From Carallia brachiata (Eukaryota; Streptophyta; Magnoliopsida; Malpighiales; Rhizophoraceae), in NCBI GenBank assembly GCA_021464245.1, contig JADCRB010000030.1, positions 523,376-587,375 of the forward strand: a DNA stretch of 64,000 nucleotides, in the 5' to 3' direction. The notes beneath the pieces were generated by a model that had not been told where the DNA came from, searched no databases, and was given only the letters and a program-made list of their open reading frames with translations. A program made the position numbers and the translations under genes. Shown here in pieces: positions 49,836-62,180 of this stretch. The first letter of the stretch is position 1; every line of letters starts with the position of its first letter.

Positions 49836-52672
49836 CTATTGAAACATTTTAGAGTAGGCCTTTTTCTGCTGGTCAAGCTTATCAGCAACCTGTAATATTT
49901 TCAACTTTCACCATCGCTTAAAACAAAATGAGGAAATATTTATTTTATTGAGTATAACAGTCGCCAACCTTCTTCCTAGCAGCATTAAGCTCTTTCTTTA
50001 TTCCTCCTGAAAGACAGAAATCGTGTTTTGAGAAATGGAAATGAGTCTTTATGCTAGCAATAATAAACCAATTGAAAAGTAGAACACAAGGAAAGATTTG
50101 CACAAATCACATGACCACCTAGATACTGACCACAAGGCCACCTAATATGAAGCTTTTATAGCACAGATCATAAAATCATATCAAAGCAGCACTTCTTTCT
50201 TGTCAAACATTATAACTTATAAGTGCCACTAACCATCATTTGGCTCCAATTCCAGTGCCTTCTTGAAGCTTTCAACTGCAGAATCAATGTCACTAAGTGC
50301 CATGTACGCCTGATATCAGCATGGAGCCCAATAAATGTAGTTGAAAAAGAAAAATATGCAATGCATTGTAAAAATAATGAAAAGAATAACAAAATTGAAA
50401 AAAAAATTAGACACAACATTGTTAGCCTCCGCATATTATCGGCCTATTGCAACTGCAATATGGTGGCGTTGCCCCCAACTGGCACGAGAGAGAGAGAAAT
50501 TCAGCGATAATACAAACCTGTCCCTGGCGGAAAAATGCTTTCGCGTTATCTTCTCCATCACGTATAGCAAAGTCGGTGTCCAACAGTGCTCCTTTTAGAT
50601 CTCCTAGCTTCAGTTTACAAGCCTGAGGCATATATTTAATATCAACCAGCCAGCCAGTAATGAAATACCAGAGACAACAAATGAATTACAAAACAAAATG
50701 CTAGGCAATTGAAATTTGAAAAGAAAAATTTTTTTTTTGCAATCCGATGTTCCTAAGATATGGTCAAGGTACAAGGGCAGTGACAATGCGAGAGTGTTTC
50801 TTACAGAACAATTTGTGAATATCTGAGACTTAGTTTTCCGCAAAGTTGAGCTCTTCTCTGCACAACAAAAAGACTCAATAAGTGGAGTATAGCAAACAAA
50901 GTGCTAGCAAGAATATCCTAAAATTTCACCCAAATAACAACCTCCATCAATGTCTTCCTTCTCCCAGCAAATGTCCAAGTAGCGCAAAGCCTTGCGATAT
51001 TTTCTAAGAGCCATCTTATAGTCTTCCTTCTGCAGTAGGAACAGGGATCCATAGCCAATTAATTTAGGAAAATAAGTATAAGGCAAAGAAGGTTGAAAGA
51101 ACTAGGAAAACAGAAAGGTTTTGCACTGGTGGAGGATATTAGCAGTAGGCACTATTTAAGCACATCAGCCACCTTGTATCGCTCATTTCCAAAAGATTTA
51201 ATAGAATCCACAGCCTTCATCCACCAATCAATCTCATCAGGTTTTGTATCAAGATCAGCTGGCCAATCAGGATAAGTATCACCATCTTTGAAGAAGTTGG
51301 ATATTCCATCTTCAGCACCCTCAGGAATTTCTCCACAATCAGCAATTACAACATCTTGAGTTGGGCAATCATCATCACCAGTTATAACATGTTCAATGGA
51401 GCGAACCACTCCCATTCCCTTAATTACCTTCCCAAAAACAACATGCTTCCCATCTAGATGAGAAGTTCGAGTAGTGGTAATGAAAAACTGTGAGCCATTA
51501 GTGTCAGGTCCCATGTTAGCCATTGACAACATTCCCTTTCTTTCATGTTTTAACTCAAAGTTTTCATCTTCAAATTTCAAACCATATATGGATTCTCCTC
51601 CAGTCCCATTACCAGCCGATGTATCTCCACCTTGTATCATGAAACCTCTAATGACACGATGAAAACGAACGCCCTGCATTGAATCATTTGACTAATATTA
51701 GCAAACAGATGTCCACTGACAAAAGAATCGTCTTAACCATACAATAATAAAATCAATATGCAAGTCACACTGCCGAGATCATTCCTACAAGCCTACAACC
51801 GAAGATGTTATGTCCTTCTTAGTCACTCAAACCAGAGGACACATTTTCCTCATATTTGATAGTATATAAGGAGACAAAGTTAGAGACGAACTTATTATTT
51901 TTCCCTTTCATTTTGGGAGGAAATAAAAAGTGAGAAAAGGAAATTTCTTTTAAAAATTTTGGTGTTTCCGCCTATCCCCCTGTTCCCATGTTCAATTCAT
52001 TTTGCCCCCATCCCTTTCCTTTCGCTCCCAATTCTCTAACATAAACCAGAGTGTCTTGAAAGAGTGAGAGAAAAAGAGGACGTTAAAACTCAGCTATCAG
52101 CCACAGGAAATGCAGGCAACAAGAACTTGCCTAGCATTACCAAGAATTCCATTCCACAAGAAGGTACCATCCCAAAATACAAGACTAAAAAAAATTCCCC
52201 ATACACAGGAACCCACATTTCACAAAAATTAAACAGGAAATGATCATTTTGTTTACTTATTTGTAAGGCATCCGATAAAAGAAACAACCTGTGAAAAAAG
52301 GGAGGAGAGGAAACATCTAAAAACAAGAATTGCACATCTTTCACACCAATGTAAGCCCCAAAAACTGAAGATAAAGAAAGAGACTCTTAAAAGTCACAAA
52401 CACCCATTTCTGTAACCCCAGAAAACTTAACAAGTAAGAAAGAACAGCAATTGTGGAAAGAAAGAAAGAAACAAAGAAACAAAGAGTGGGGCAAAAAGCT
52501 AAAACCTTGTAATGGAGAGGGACACCAGTGTTGGGACCAATGCCTTTTTCACCAGTACACAAAGCCCTGAAATTCTCAGCAGTTTTTGGGACCAAGTCCT
52601 TGTACAGCTCCACTACTATTCTCCCTTCCACTTCTCCTCCTATGCTTATATCCAAATAACACCTTCCCCTCC

Positions 52673-52676
<4 letters not shown>
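49836..52676 (-). CDS. CYP40: Cyclophilin 40 (SQUINT), peptidyl-prolyl isomerase
   Basis: Exons (high to low): 52676-52506, 51673-51173, 51029-50942, 50857-50805, 50622-50518, 50309-50234, 50006-49969, 49889-49836. They give 1086 nt, 361 residues, the same length as Arabidopsis CYP40 as I recall it. Residues 1-172 form the cyclophilin domain ([15 protein letters not shown] with the catalytic Arg, then [20 protein letters not shown]). Residues from about 210 form TPR repeats that bind the Hsp90 C-terminus ([51 protein letters not shown]). CYP40 is an Hsp90 co-chaperone that promotes AGO1 loading with miRNA and controls vegetative phase change. The residue facing cyclosporin is His (SHLDGK) instead of Trp, as in other Cyp40 proteins. 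The frame is intact. Confidence 0.95.

Positions 52677-52713
<37 letters not shown>
52677..52713. repeat. (CT)n tract in CYP40 leader
   Basis: A CT run starts directly before the CYP40 ATG (GA run in the sense strand). Such 5' UTR GA tracts are common in plant genes and can bind BPC-type GAGA factors. Confidence 0.85.
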
Positions 52714-52717
<4 letters not shown>

Positions 52718-55619
52718 GGGTGTAAACTTTGTTGTTTGTGAACTCTAAAACCCTAAAAAAAAAAATGGCTCTTTCAGAGGCACTGCCGATTGGACGGGAG
52801 GTGAAGAGGTGTATGACTCTCTGGTTTCTGGAGGGGAGGTATTAATCTGGTGTTGCTGAGGCGTATGTATGGTTTGGCACATTATGTACCTGCTTGCCGT
52901 TGCCTCATCGTGATTGATTGATTGGCCTTCGCTTTGTGAATTTGTGATAGTGATTCGTGGGGTCTACCTGGTAATGACATGCACTGCAGCTTGCGCTACG
53001 CTTGTCGTTTTCATGTTTGTTGGGCCGCTTGTCGGGGGATTTGATTTCTTTGCGGCAAAATTTTTGTTACGGTCGGAATAAGACCGGACCCGTTTTGCGT
53101 CGTTTTATTTTCTTTTTAGTTTTTAGACAAGACCCTTTTTTTTTTTGGGCTTGTTTGTTCGTTCGTTTTTAGACAAGTTTATTTCGAATGTGGGCCTAAA
53201 GCTACGTTTGGGGCTGGACCCAAGTTGAAATGTTTTTGGTCAATGGGCCTGTTTTTATCCAAAACCCTAGCGAATACTTAAAACGAAACCTTTCTTGAGG
53301 ATTGGACTTTATCCAATTGGTTGGCCGGCATAGTTGCCCACCACGAGGTCGGACCGATCTCATCCTCACTTACTTCTGGCATCTACTTTTGCTTTACAGA
53401 AGCTCTAAGTAATAGTAATACTGTTTTCACTCTCTCTCATTTCTCTCTGAAAGAAGCCACTTTTGAGCCAGCATTTTTTGGTCGTCAGCGGTGGCTCATT
53501 GTTGTCGCCAGCCAACCAGCTCCGCCCTCCTCGCCCTCTCTCTCTCTCTTTCTCTCCACCCACGACCCTCTGGCCACTGTCCCACTTCTTTTCCTTTCCT
53601 CCTCCTCCTATCTTACCTCGTTTTCTTAAGCTATTTTAGTTTTTCTTTTAGATCTAGCTCGTTTCAAGACACCAACAACCCTTCTTTTGCTTGGTCCAGG
53701 ATCCTCATGACATCGACATCGTCCTCATCTTCTCGGTTGGTTCCACTGGCACTGGTGCTGACGCATCTTCCGCTGTCAGCGGCAGTGGTGCCATGCCGGC
53801 CGCCACTTCCACCACCGCTCGGGACCTTGATGGTGCAGTGGAACAGAGCTTTTGCTAGTGTAGTCAACGTAGCTTCTACTACTGGAGGTGTTGTAATTTG
53901 CACCTTCGAGAAAGGGACAGCCGACCGTCCCACTACGACGGATCTCGCCACGGACACTGCCCTTGTCACTATTCCTCTTTCTTGCACCACCGCCACCCCA
54001 GAAGCGGCCTCCATTACTGGTGTTGTTGCTTCTAGGGCTGCCGGGAATAGCACCGTCGTCGTCCCCTTTACCGCACCCACCACCGTTCTTCTCTCCACCA
54101 CTGTTGCTAGACCTATCAGTTACTGTATTTTGGGTTGGCCCTTAGGGCGTGTTTGGTTGTTGTTTTTGTGTTCAGTGTAGTGTCGTATTTACATTTTGGT
54201 GTGTTTATCTGTAGTTTAAGACTAGGGGATTTCGTTGCCGGGCATACCTACTCGATTTTTATCATAGGTCCGTCGTAGCACGGTACGTGCTATTATATGC
54301 AGTTTTGTCCGAACGAAATAGATCTGTCTGAAATTTTGGTTTCAGATAACTTTAGCTATGTTTCCTCGTCAAAGGGTTTCGTCTAACTAACCTTCATGTC
54401 CAGTTAATTTATGATCCTTGTAACCAGTCAAATGTAGATCATATTAACAGTTTGTTACTCCTACTTCGGGCTGATTTTTTCAACGCTTTCGTGTTAGATC
54501 TATATATAAGTTCGTATAATATAGATGCAACATTTCCTTTTGATTAAAAAAAAACTATTGGTCTACAGTGCCTTTGGATAAAAAAAAATTAAAATTAAAA
54601 TAATAACACATAAATGTTTAAATAAAGTCTTCAATTTCTAAAGTTCCAATGTCTAGGGATGAGAGGCCTACGAGCTCTTTTCTTTTCAGCCAAATTAGAT
54701 CTCAGCCGTTGGATCATACCATTAATTCTCAACGATCTTACAAAACAAACGACAAAATATTATTGGCTAGAGCTTGGGCCTCGACCATTCTTCCTTGGCA
54801 CTTGGTCAACGGCCTGATCATTTCTTTGGAGTATACTTCCTTTATCCTCTTCCCATCTTTTCTTTTGTTCCCCTTTAGCTGAATAGCTTCATCCTTTCAA
54901 ACGAGGCGGCGGGCCGCCTTTTTATGTGATTGGGAAAAAAACATTACTACACAACTTTGTTTAAAGCACTCCCTGTGAAATTTCTAAATTTTTTTTTGTT
55001 TGGTTGAGAAAATTTTCCTTTTTCAGTAATTTAAGAATTTCTAGCCATATGCTAGGACAGTCGGTAGATACCAGATCACATGAGTGTTCAAATAAGATGA
55101 ATAATGAAATTTTCTTTAAAAAATATTTTCCTAAAATCCAAAGGCACCCTTTGGCTCCACCCACAAAATGTACAACGAGGTGAGAGCTGAAGTATAGCCT
55201 CTACAATTGCTCAAGCTCTTATATTTGTGAAGATTGTACAAATTCTGCTTCTCAAGTTCCCCAATCTGGCTATTTTTGTTCCGCGATTGAACCACCTTCA
55301 GAAACTGCAGGAAGCATTGAGACGGATGAGGCCAAAAAAAAAAAAAAAACCTACAACAACAACAACAACCTACGACTGCTAGTCATTTACCAGTACCCCA
55401 GAAAGGTCTACAACAAGCCAACATGGAAAAAGGCAAGCAGAGGTTCTTCAGTTCTCTTTGCTGTATGAATACATGCTTTAGTTCAGCACTGCGTGCAACA
55501 GATCAAGAAAGGCTTCTCTGACAGCACGTGGGTGGAGACGAAGAGGGAAGAACCTGGAGTACAGAATGCGAACAACTGGATGCTGCTATCACCATTAGGT
55601 TGGAAGTTTCATGCCGAGA
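52714..55619. other. Intergenic between CYP40 and MAPKKK5
   Basis: Contains the CYP40 promoter and the 3' UTR of MAPKKK5. A GC-richer patch at about 53,660-54,100 is open on both strands (229 codons on plus, 145 on minus), but neither product resembles a known family. I do not call a gene. The rest is AT-rich. Confidence 0.5.
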
Positions 55620-58600
55620 TCATTGGCCAGTCTCGCTTGAAAAAAAGAGTAACGCATGAAGCTCGAGCTGAAAGTAGTAAAAACAATAAATTTAAAATGT
55701 GAAACTGCATTTAAATCCAATAATGAAGAAGCGACCAGATTGGGGGTTCGCCCGCCCAGGGGGGTGTTGGGGGTGGTGGGGGGAATAAAACAGAAAGTAA
55801 CATTTACCTGTCAGAAGCCAACTTTCCTTTTGCAGTTCTTGAGCTTGGAAATATTGGCAACTGATCAAGCTTAACATCAGATGATCTAGGACTAGGGGGC
55901 ATATTCTGCTAATGAAATGTGAAGCACAACTTACATCAGCATAACCCATTTTATGAACAAAAAGCACTTGCAGTGGGGTCGTTGCAAAGTTATTGATTAC
56001 TTACCGTTAATCTCATTGGACATGTTGGCATATCACCTTGTGGTGGATTTTTCAACCAGCAATGTTCTAGTAGCTTGCTAGCCGTTGGCCTCTCAGCAGG
56101 ATTTCTACGGAAGCAGCAACATAAAAAATCCTTGCCCTCAGGTGACAATGTTTGGGGTATAGGCGGGGTATCTCTCATGACTTTAAACATTGCTGCAGCC
56201 TGCAAAGTGAAATAGAATCATTGCCAGTTAAATAAGGGAAAGATATTAATGCATTCAACAGAAATTGCACAAAGCCACCGGTACTACTCTTGAGTCCAAA
56301 CCAAAAACAATTTTATAGGCCACACATGCTTCTTCTCCCACCACCGTGGTACCCATCTATGAAGAACTCTCCAGAGTTCCCTCTGCCACCTATCTCAGTA
56401 CATTACCCACCGCCCAGCATTACCCAGAAAACACTTCAAGGAAGAAAATGCTTCAATCCACAGAAAATTAGATATCTCTATCTCGCGTTCATTCACCTTG
56501 GATAATAAACTTCCATTTATTGATTGAAAGGTAGCACAAGTAGATCAAACAGCCTTACTGGCAGAATGCGAGATAAACTTCCCACCTAACTTACCCAAAT
56601 GGAACCTCAAGGATCAGATCCAGTGCATTTATATATTGCATGCCACACTGTTTACAACAATCTAAACATATTTTATCAACAAAGTGAGCACATCAGGAAG
56701 CACGCAAAAATATAAGTGCAGAACTACCAGTTTCCCTTACCCACCATGTGTTCAGCAAAAACAAACAGACATTGATTCAATCAAAGGACTGTCAAAATGC
56801 CTGAAGTTAAGGTCAGCCAATAAAGCAAAACATGTTGGCAGATTGTTACAATTCCAATGATTTTGTCATGTCTTTTTAGGTACTTCAGGGTCATTGAAAA
56901 CAAAATTAACAAAATGCAAGAGCACGCGTACAGAAATTTATTCTCTGTTAACAAGTATTTGCTGTATCAAATCCCACTTTTAAAGGTTCACATAACTACT
57001 ACACCATGCACTTGCACCTGTTAGTCCTAGAAAATTAAAGTGTGATGAATAAAGCAAATTGAGAGTATCGTGGACATACCCCTTCATATTCGCTCCAAGG
57101 CGGCTTCCCATTGAACATTTCAATAATAGTACAGCCCAAACTCCAAATATCAACAGCAAGTGCAAGGTCAGAGCTGGTATCTTTCTGCATAACTGCTTGC
57201 ATAAGCTGCAGCAAGGAAAGCGATGTTAGGATAAAGAAGCTTCGAAACATCAAATATTAATGTCATGGCCAGATGGTACCTCTGGAGCCATCCAATATGG
57301 ACTTCCCTTTAGAGAAAGTTCGGCAGCTTGTCCAGTGAGCTAAGCAAGAAAAATCACGAGAAAAAGCAGAGTTTGCATCAGAAAGTGGACAAAAACTCAA
57401 TTATGAGGACTACATGATTTGCAATTTCATAGAACATAGACACTGAACTAGGGTGATCATTCCTGACAAATACAAAGATCCTTGTCAACAAAAAAAGGTC
57501 CCATTTTTTTCTAGCTAAGGGTTTCAAATTTTCTCCCTCAAAAGAAAGGGGGGGGGGGTGTTTCAAATTTTCATTGTGATCATTTGCACCGAAAGAACAT
57601 CCTCTAGGGACAATTATGTTCACATTTTTTTTGGTAAATCAGAATGGAAATACTTCTCACATCAAGATTGCATGATACAACAACATTTCATAGAAAAATA
57701 TTTATAAGAATAAGTTTTACCAACTAATTTGGCTACAAGAAAGTGGTGTTATTTACGAGTCCTTGTATTCCTTTTTCTGTGTTTGTTTGATGGGTGGGGT
57801 TGAAGGGGTTCGGTTGGAGGAAACAAAAGGTACTCACATGCTTTGCCATCCCAAAGTCAGCAAGCTTGACAACTCCAGATGCATCAACAAGCAGATTAGC
57901 CCCTTTTATGTCCCTATATATACTCAGAACAGGAAAAAAAAAATCAGGGGCCAATCACACAAAACATTCTTCCCCAGGCCCCTCTGAAAAGAAGAACAAT
58001 TTCAGTATATCTAACAACTTATAACTTGGTAAATAAACGAAAAGGAAAAATCATAATTTTGTACCTATGGATTGTCTTTGTGCTATGCAAATAAGCTAAC
58101 CCAGAGAGAATATGTCGAGTAAAGGAACGGACAACGCTTTCTGTTATGGCTCCACAATGTTCTCGGACATATTTATTGATTGAACCAGGATGAACATACT
58201 CTAGATATATATAAAAGCGATCTTCAACCTACATACAAAGAGTTATGATAAAGCCCTTTTTAAGGTAGCTTATAACTTATGCGGTACAGAGCACATAAAC
58301 CTAATGGTGTAGGTGGATTATTACTTACTATTTCACTACCATAATACTGCACAATATTTGGATGCTTCAGCTGGCTAAGAACTTTAATTTCCTGCAACAA
58401 ATGGAAGAAGTGAGTAATGGAGGTGGGACAAGCATAAATTCTCAATGGAATTAAATGTCCAATGGATAAGCTATGCATCTCAAAAGAAAAGCCACGTCTC
58501 AGCTAGCTTCATTGTGAGAACCATAGAGATGCATTAAACATACGGAGCATACTAATATAAATGTAAAAGCAAAAGGCCATTAAGATGGTGTCACATTTTC

Positions 58601-60430
58601 CTTGAATGGTTAAAGAGAGTTGAGAAAGAAGGTGAACCTGTTCTAACTGTTTTATGCACTCCGCAGATTTTGGGTCATCTGGAAATATCTCAACTTCCTT
58701 CATTGCACACAAAGCCCCAGTTTCCCTGTCAGAAACAATGGCTCCAATTAGCGCATGCCAAAGCAAGAGAATTTAGCAGAAGATGCAGAAAGCAAACGTG
58801 TACCTATTGCTGGCAACGTAAACACTTCCAAATGTACCACGCCCAATAAGCTTTCCCTTCTGCCATTGGCTTTTCAACGTTGGCTCGGGTTTAGCTATTA
58901 CTTGGGGAATAGGAGAGGATGGAGAATGCACAACTGCTCCAGGAGGAAGAGGTAATGGGTGGACCTCGAGATTGCCATTGCTTTCACGCCGTACGGTTGA
59001 AGTTTCAGATGATAATTTAGCATGCAGAGGCGATGCAGGCCCAGGGGGGCTTCTGGAGTTCAAGTGTGGACTCCTGCATGGCGGACTGTGAAGAGGAGAA
59101 TTGTCATTACTAAATGCACCATAATCAATATATGCCGGAGGAGGGAGCCCGGGAATATCTAACGATGCCATCTCCGGTGCAGACCAGCCCGTACTTCCTT
59201 TAGGAATATTGTGATGGTAAGGAAATAACTCAGATACAGTAACAGTTCCTTGTGGGCTGTGTATGGGACTTGTAAATGGACTACTAGGAGCACTCATAAC
59301 AGGAACATTAATCCACTTGCTGTTGCGAGAACTGTCCGGAAAACTGGACTCTGGACGCTTCATTCTAGAGGACCTTATCTCCAGATGGTCTGCCATCTTC
59401 CTCATGTCCAGGCCGAAAATCGCGCTGTTATACAGAACAAGGACAAATTAGGACACGACACCCAGGTCAATGCAATTCCTGGAAAACAAGCAATCATTGA
59501 AGAAAAAAATAAAATGAACGCCAGATCGCTAAGTCTTTTTTTTTTTTTTTTTGTTTCTCTTTTGTTATTTCTTCTGAGAAACATTTCTTGCATGGTAGCA
59601 CTGCAACGAATGCAAATCAGAAACATTGAATGCTTGTACCAAGTTGCAATTTGCCAAGATAATTGTGACTAACTCCTGGAATAAGATAATCATAAAATTC
59701 ATTCAATTAAATTTAAAAAAAAAAAAGAAGAAGAAGCAATTATGGACTCCTAGTTCAGAGAGAAATTGGAATCAATATTATTAGACTGGAAACATTTGTG
59801 GATTGTCCAAGAATTCTTATTCAATGTGAATGACGATGATCATGAAAAATAAGATACCTCCGGGTGGGAGATTTCGAGGGGGAAGTGGAGATTCCCTCTC
59901 CTGCCAAATCGGCTCTATCTCTCGCGCTGTCTCGGTCCCTCCCGATAGGGGACGGATTTCGCGAGTCCCCATCACCGGAATTCGAGTTCTCCGGTACCGG
60001 CAACGGGAGAGGAAGCGGCACAGCAACTGACGTCGACAGCCTCGTGGAGGGTGGTTGTGCGGAGCAGGGGCCACTCGCCGATCTCGCCAGCACGGCGGGA
60101 TCGGGGGCAACGACAGCCGACGCCAATTTCCCGGCTATGACGTCTTGTTCTGTCAAATGACGCAGCTTCCTCTGGCGCACGAGCTTGGGCGCACTGCCGA
60201 GCCCACCAACGCGGGAAGCCACAGCAGCAACGCAGCCGCCGCCGCCGCCTTCCCCTTGAATATTGCTCCGATTACGGGTAGTACTACTCTGTCTTTTAGT
60301 AGGGGAGAAGGTTTCGTCAGAGTTCAACATTTTGAGGGAGGGGGGAGGCGGAGGAGGAGGCGGAGGGCGACGGCGCCGACGACGACGTCGAAGGAGATGA
60401 CAAGGAGGAGATATTTTGAATCCACCGCAT
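55620..60430 (-). CDS. MAPKKK5: MAPKKK5, MEKK-class MAP kinase kinase kinase
   Basis: Exons (high to low): 60430 (or 60330)-59858, 59424-58804, 58725-58638, 58391-58329, 58228-58065, 57913-57838, 57339-57280, 57205-57080, 56199-56005, 55905-55808, 55635-55620. From ATG 60330 this gives 659 residues. MAPKKK5 (At5g66850) links chitin and other PAMP receptors to MKK4/5-MPK3/6. The N-terminus has the family motif [11 protein letters not shown]. Ser/Pro-rich linker motifs such as [15 protein letters not shown] follow. The kinase shows [27 protein letters not shown] (Asp471) and DFGMAKH (Asp489), then [10 protein letters not shown]. The usual family start, MRW, is found at 60430 but in another frame; a C6 run at 60345-60340 one base too long would explain it. 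The last exon is tiny (five codons plus stop) and less certain. Confidence 0.92.
55742..55785 (+). other. G-run cluster, possible G-quadruplex
   Basis: Plus strand has G5, G6, G5 and G6 runs with loops of 12, 4 and 4 bases inside intron 10 of MAPKKK5. On the transcript strand it is C-rich. Confidence 0.6.
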
Positions 60431-61544
60431 GGCCAGAAACAGAACCAAAAATCCTATCGCATGCTTACCAAAAAAAACACATACACAGAGAATCGTATGG
60501 CGCACGTGTCCCGCGTCGTTTGATTCTGTTATGACAGAAATAGAAAATGGTACGAGAAAAATCAGAGACGGGGAAACAGAAAATGTGGATTCATCGGAGC
60601 GGTCCCCAAAAGTGCAAGAAGAAGAAGAAGAGGCGCAGGCGCGACGGAGTCTTGGAAATCCGGTGGGCGGCGGAGGGGGTTAGTTTCCAGCTCCACGCGG
60701 TTTGCAGCGGACGCCGACAAGGGGACAAGGGAAAAAAAAGACAGAGGATCGTTGTCGGTGTTCTTTTTTATTATCCGACGTAAGGCCCACTGTCTATTCC
60801 TGTCCTTCTCAACCATTAACTCGCTCTTTCTCTTCTACTTTTGGAGTAATGACCAGAGACCCCAAATAAAATTACCAAATTAAACTAATGGAAAAGCTAT
60901 CCAAGTTAGCCTCTAACGGATTTGTGTTTGATTGAGAGGCCTAAAATTATTGATAAATAATTTTTTGGTTATTGTATTGGTAACTGAATAACCAATAATC
61001 GCCTCTCTCTCGCTCTCTGTTTGTTGTTTTTTTGGGGGGATTCCGTTTGAAACTGTTTTCTCTCGTGCAGTAAATTTCTGTTAGTTTAGTTGCCCATTTT
61101 AGATGGGCAGGGCCGTTAAGTTGTTGTAAAGTTGGTATGTACCGTTTTGGTGCATTTGTTATTGAATTACGGGTGGAGACGTAAATTGAGAAGATATAAG
61201 TAATCACATAATTTGTTGGTAATATTTAATAATTTTTTTTTTATTTTTTTTAATTCAATTACCACATAATTTATATCATTTTTATCCCTCAAATGGGATC
61301 GCAGGTAGTATAATTCTTTTTGTTGATGGAAATGAGTTTTCCTTCATTGGGTGATGTGGTACCTGTCGAGCAGTCATTCATCTTTCAATTCTTTTGGTCC
61401 ATGTTCATCTTTCAATTCTAGATACGTCTTTGTTTAACACATAAATAAACAATATTAATTAATGCTAATAATGGTATCTTTGTGTAGAATATTACTTGAA
61501 TTTTTTCCTATATCGACAATAATGTTTCTTGGTTATCCCATATA
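60431..61544. other. MAPKKK5 promoter side
   Basis: The first 350 bases hold the MAPKKK5 leader and promoter. AT-rich DNA follows. No gene was recognised. Confidence 0.5.
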
Positions 61545-62180
61545 AGAGATTTTGCATTAATTCAAGTTAATTAGTTTTATAATGACGTGTTTTTTTTTTT
61601 TGAATGTTTTGATAATTGAGCACTTTTTTTTTGGGTTTTTTTATCTTGTTAAAATAAATGGATAATGGAAAAAAAATATATTATTAGTGATTTATTTTCT
61701 TACGACAAGTGAACTTCCACTACTCCTTAAGGTCTGTTTTGTTTATTTGTTGTTGATTATTTTATTATTATAAATTATTAATTGATGTTGCTGATTAATG
61801 ATTATTATTACTAATTGATGTTACTGATGACTACAATTAAATTGATATTTATTGTTACTGTTTAATTGATAAAATACTCATTTGGTACATTATTTATATT
61901 TTATGAGGATAATATAATAAGAATATTTTAGTCTCAAAATTATTTTTCAGCAGCCATTTCATCCAAAAAGTAGGTATCTTGGAGCTATTTTGCATTATGA
62001 GATTTTGTGTTAATTCAAGTTAATTAGTTTTGTAATGATGTGTTTTTTTCCGAATGTTTTATAAATTGAGTATCATGTGGGTGTTTTTCTTTATCTTGTT
62101 AAAAGAAATGGATAATGGAAAAGTATAGTTTATAAGTGATTTATTTTATTGTGACAAGTGAACTTGCATTACTACTTAAA
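61545..62180. repeat. 190-bp direct repeat, two copies
   Basis: Copy 1 (61545-61733) and copy 2 (about 61997-62180) share AATTCAAGTTAATTAGTTTT, then TAATGACGTG/TAATGATGTG, TATCTTGTTAAAA, AAATGGATAATGGAAA, GTGATTTATTTT and ACAAGTGAACTT in the same order. About 260 bp of AT-rich DNA lie between. They differ by small indels. Confidence 0.8.

Noticed and set aside
53491..54180. 229-codon plus-strand frame with a hydrophobic start
   Set aside because: Low-complexity Ser/Leu/Pro, overlapped by a frame on the other strand, no family match; not called as a gene.
61545..62180. CRISPR-like or phage-type array
   Set aside because: Only two long diverged repeats in a plant intergenic region; no short regular repeats with spacers.
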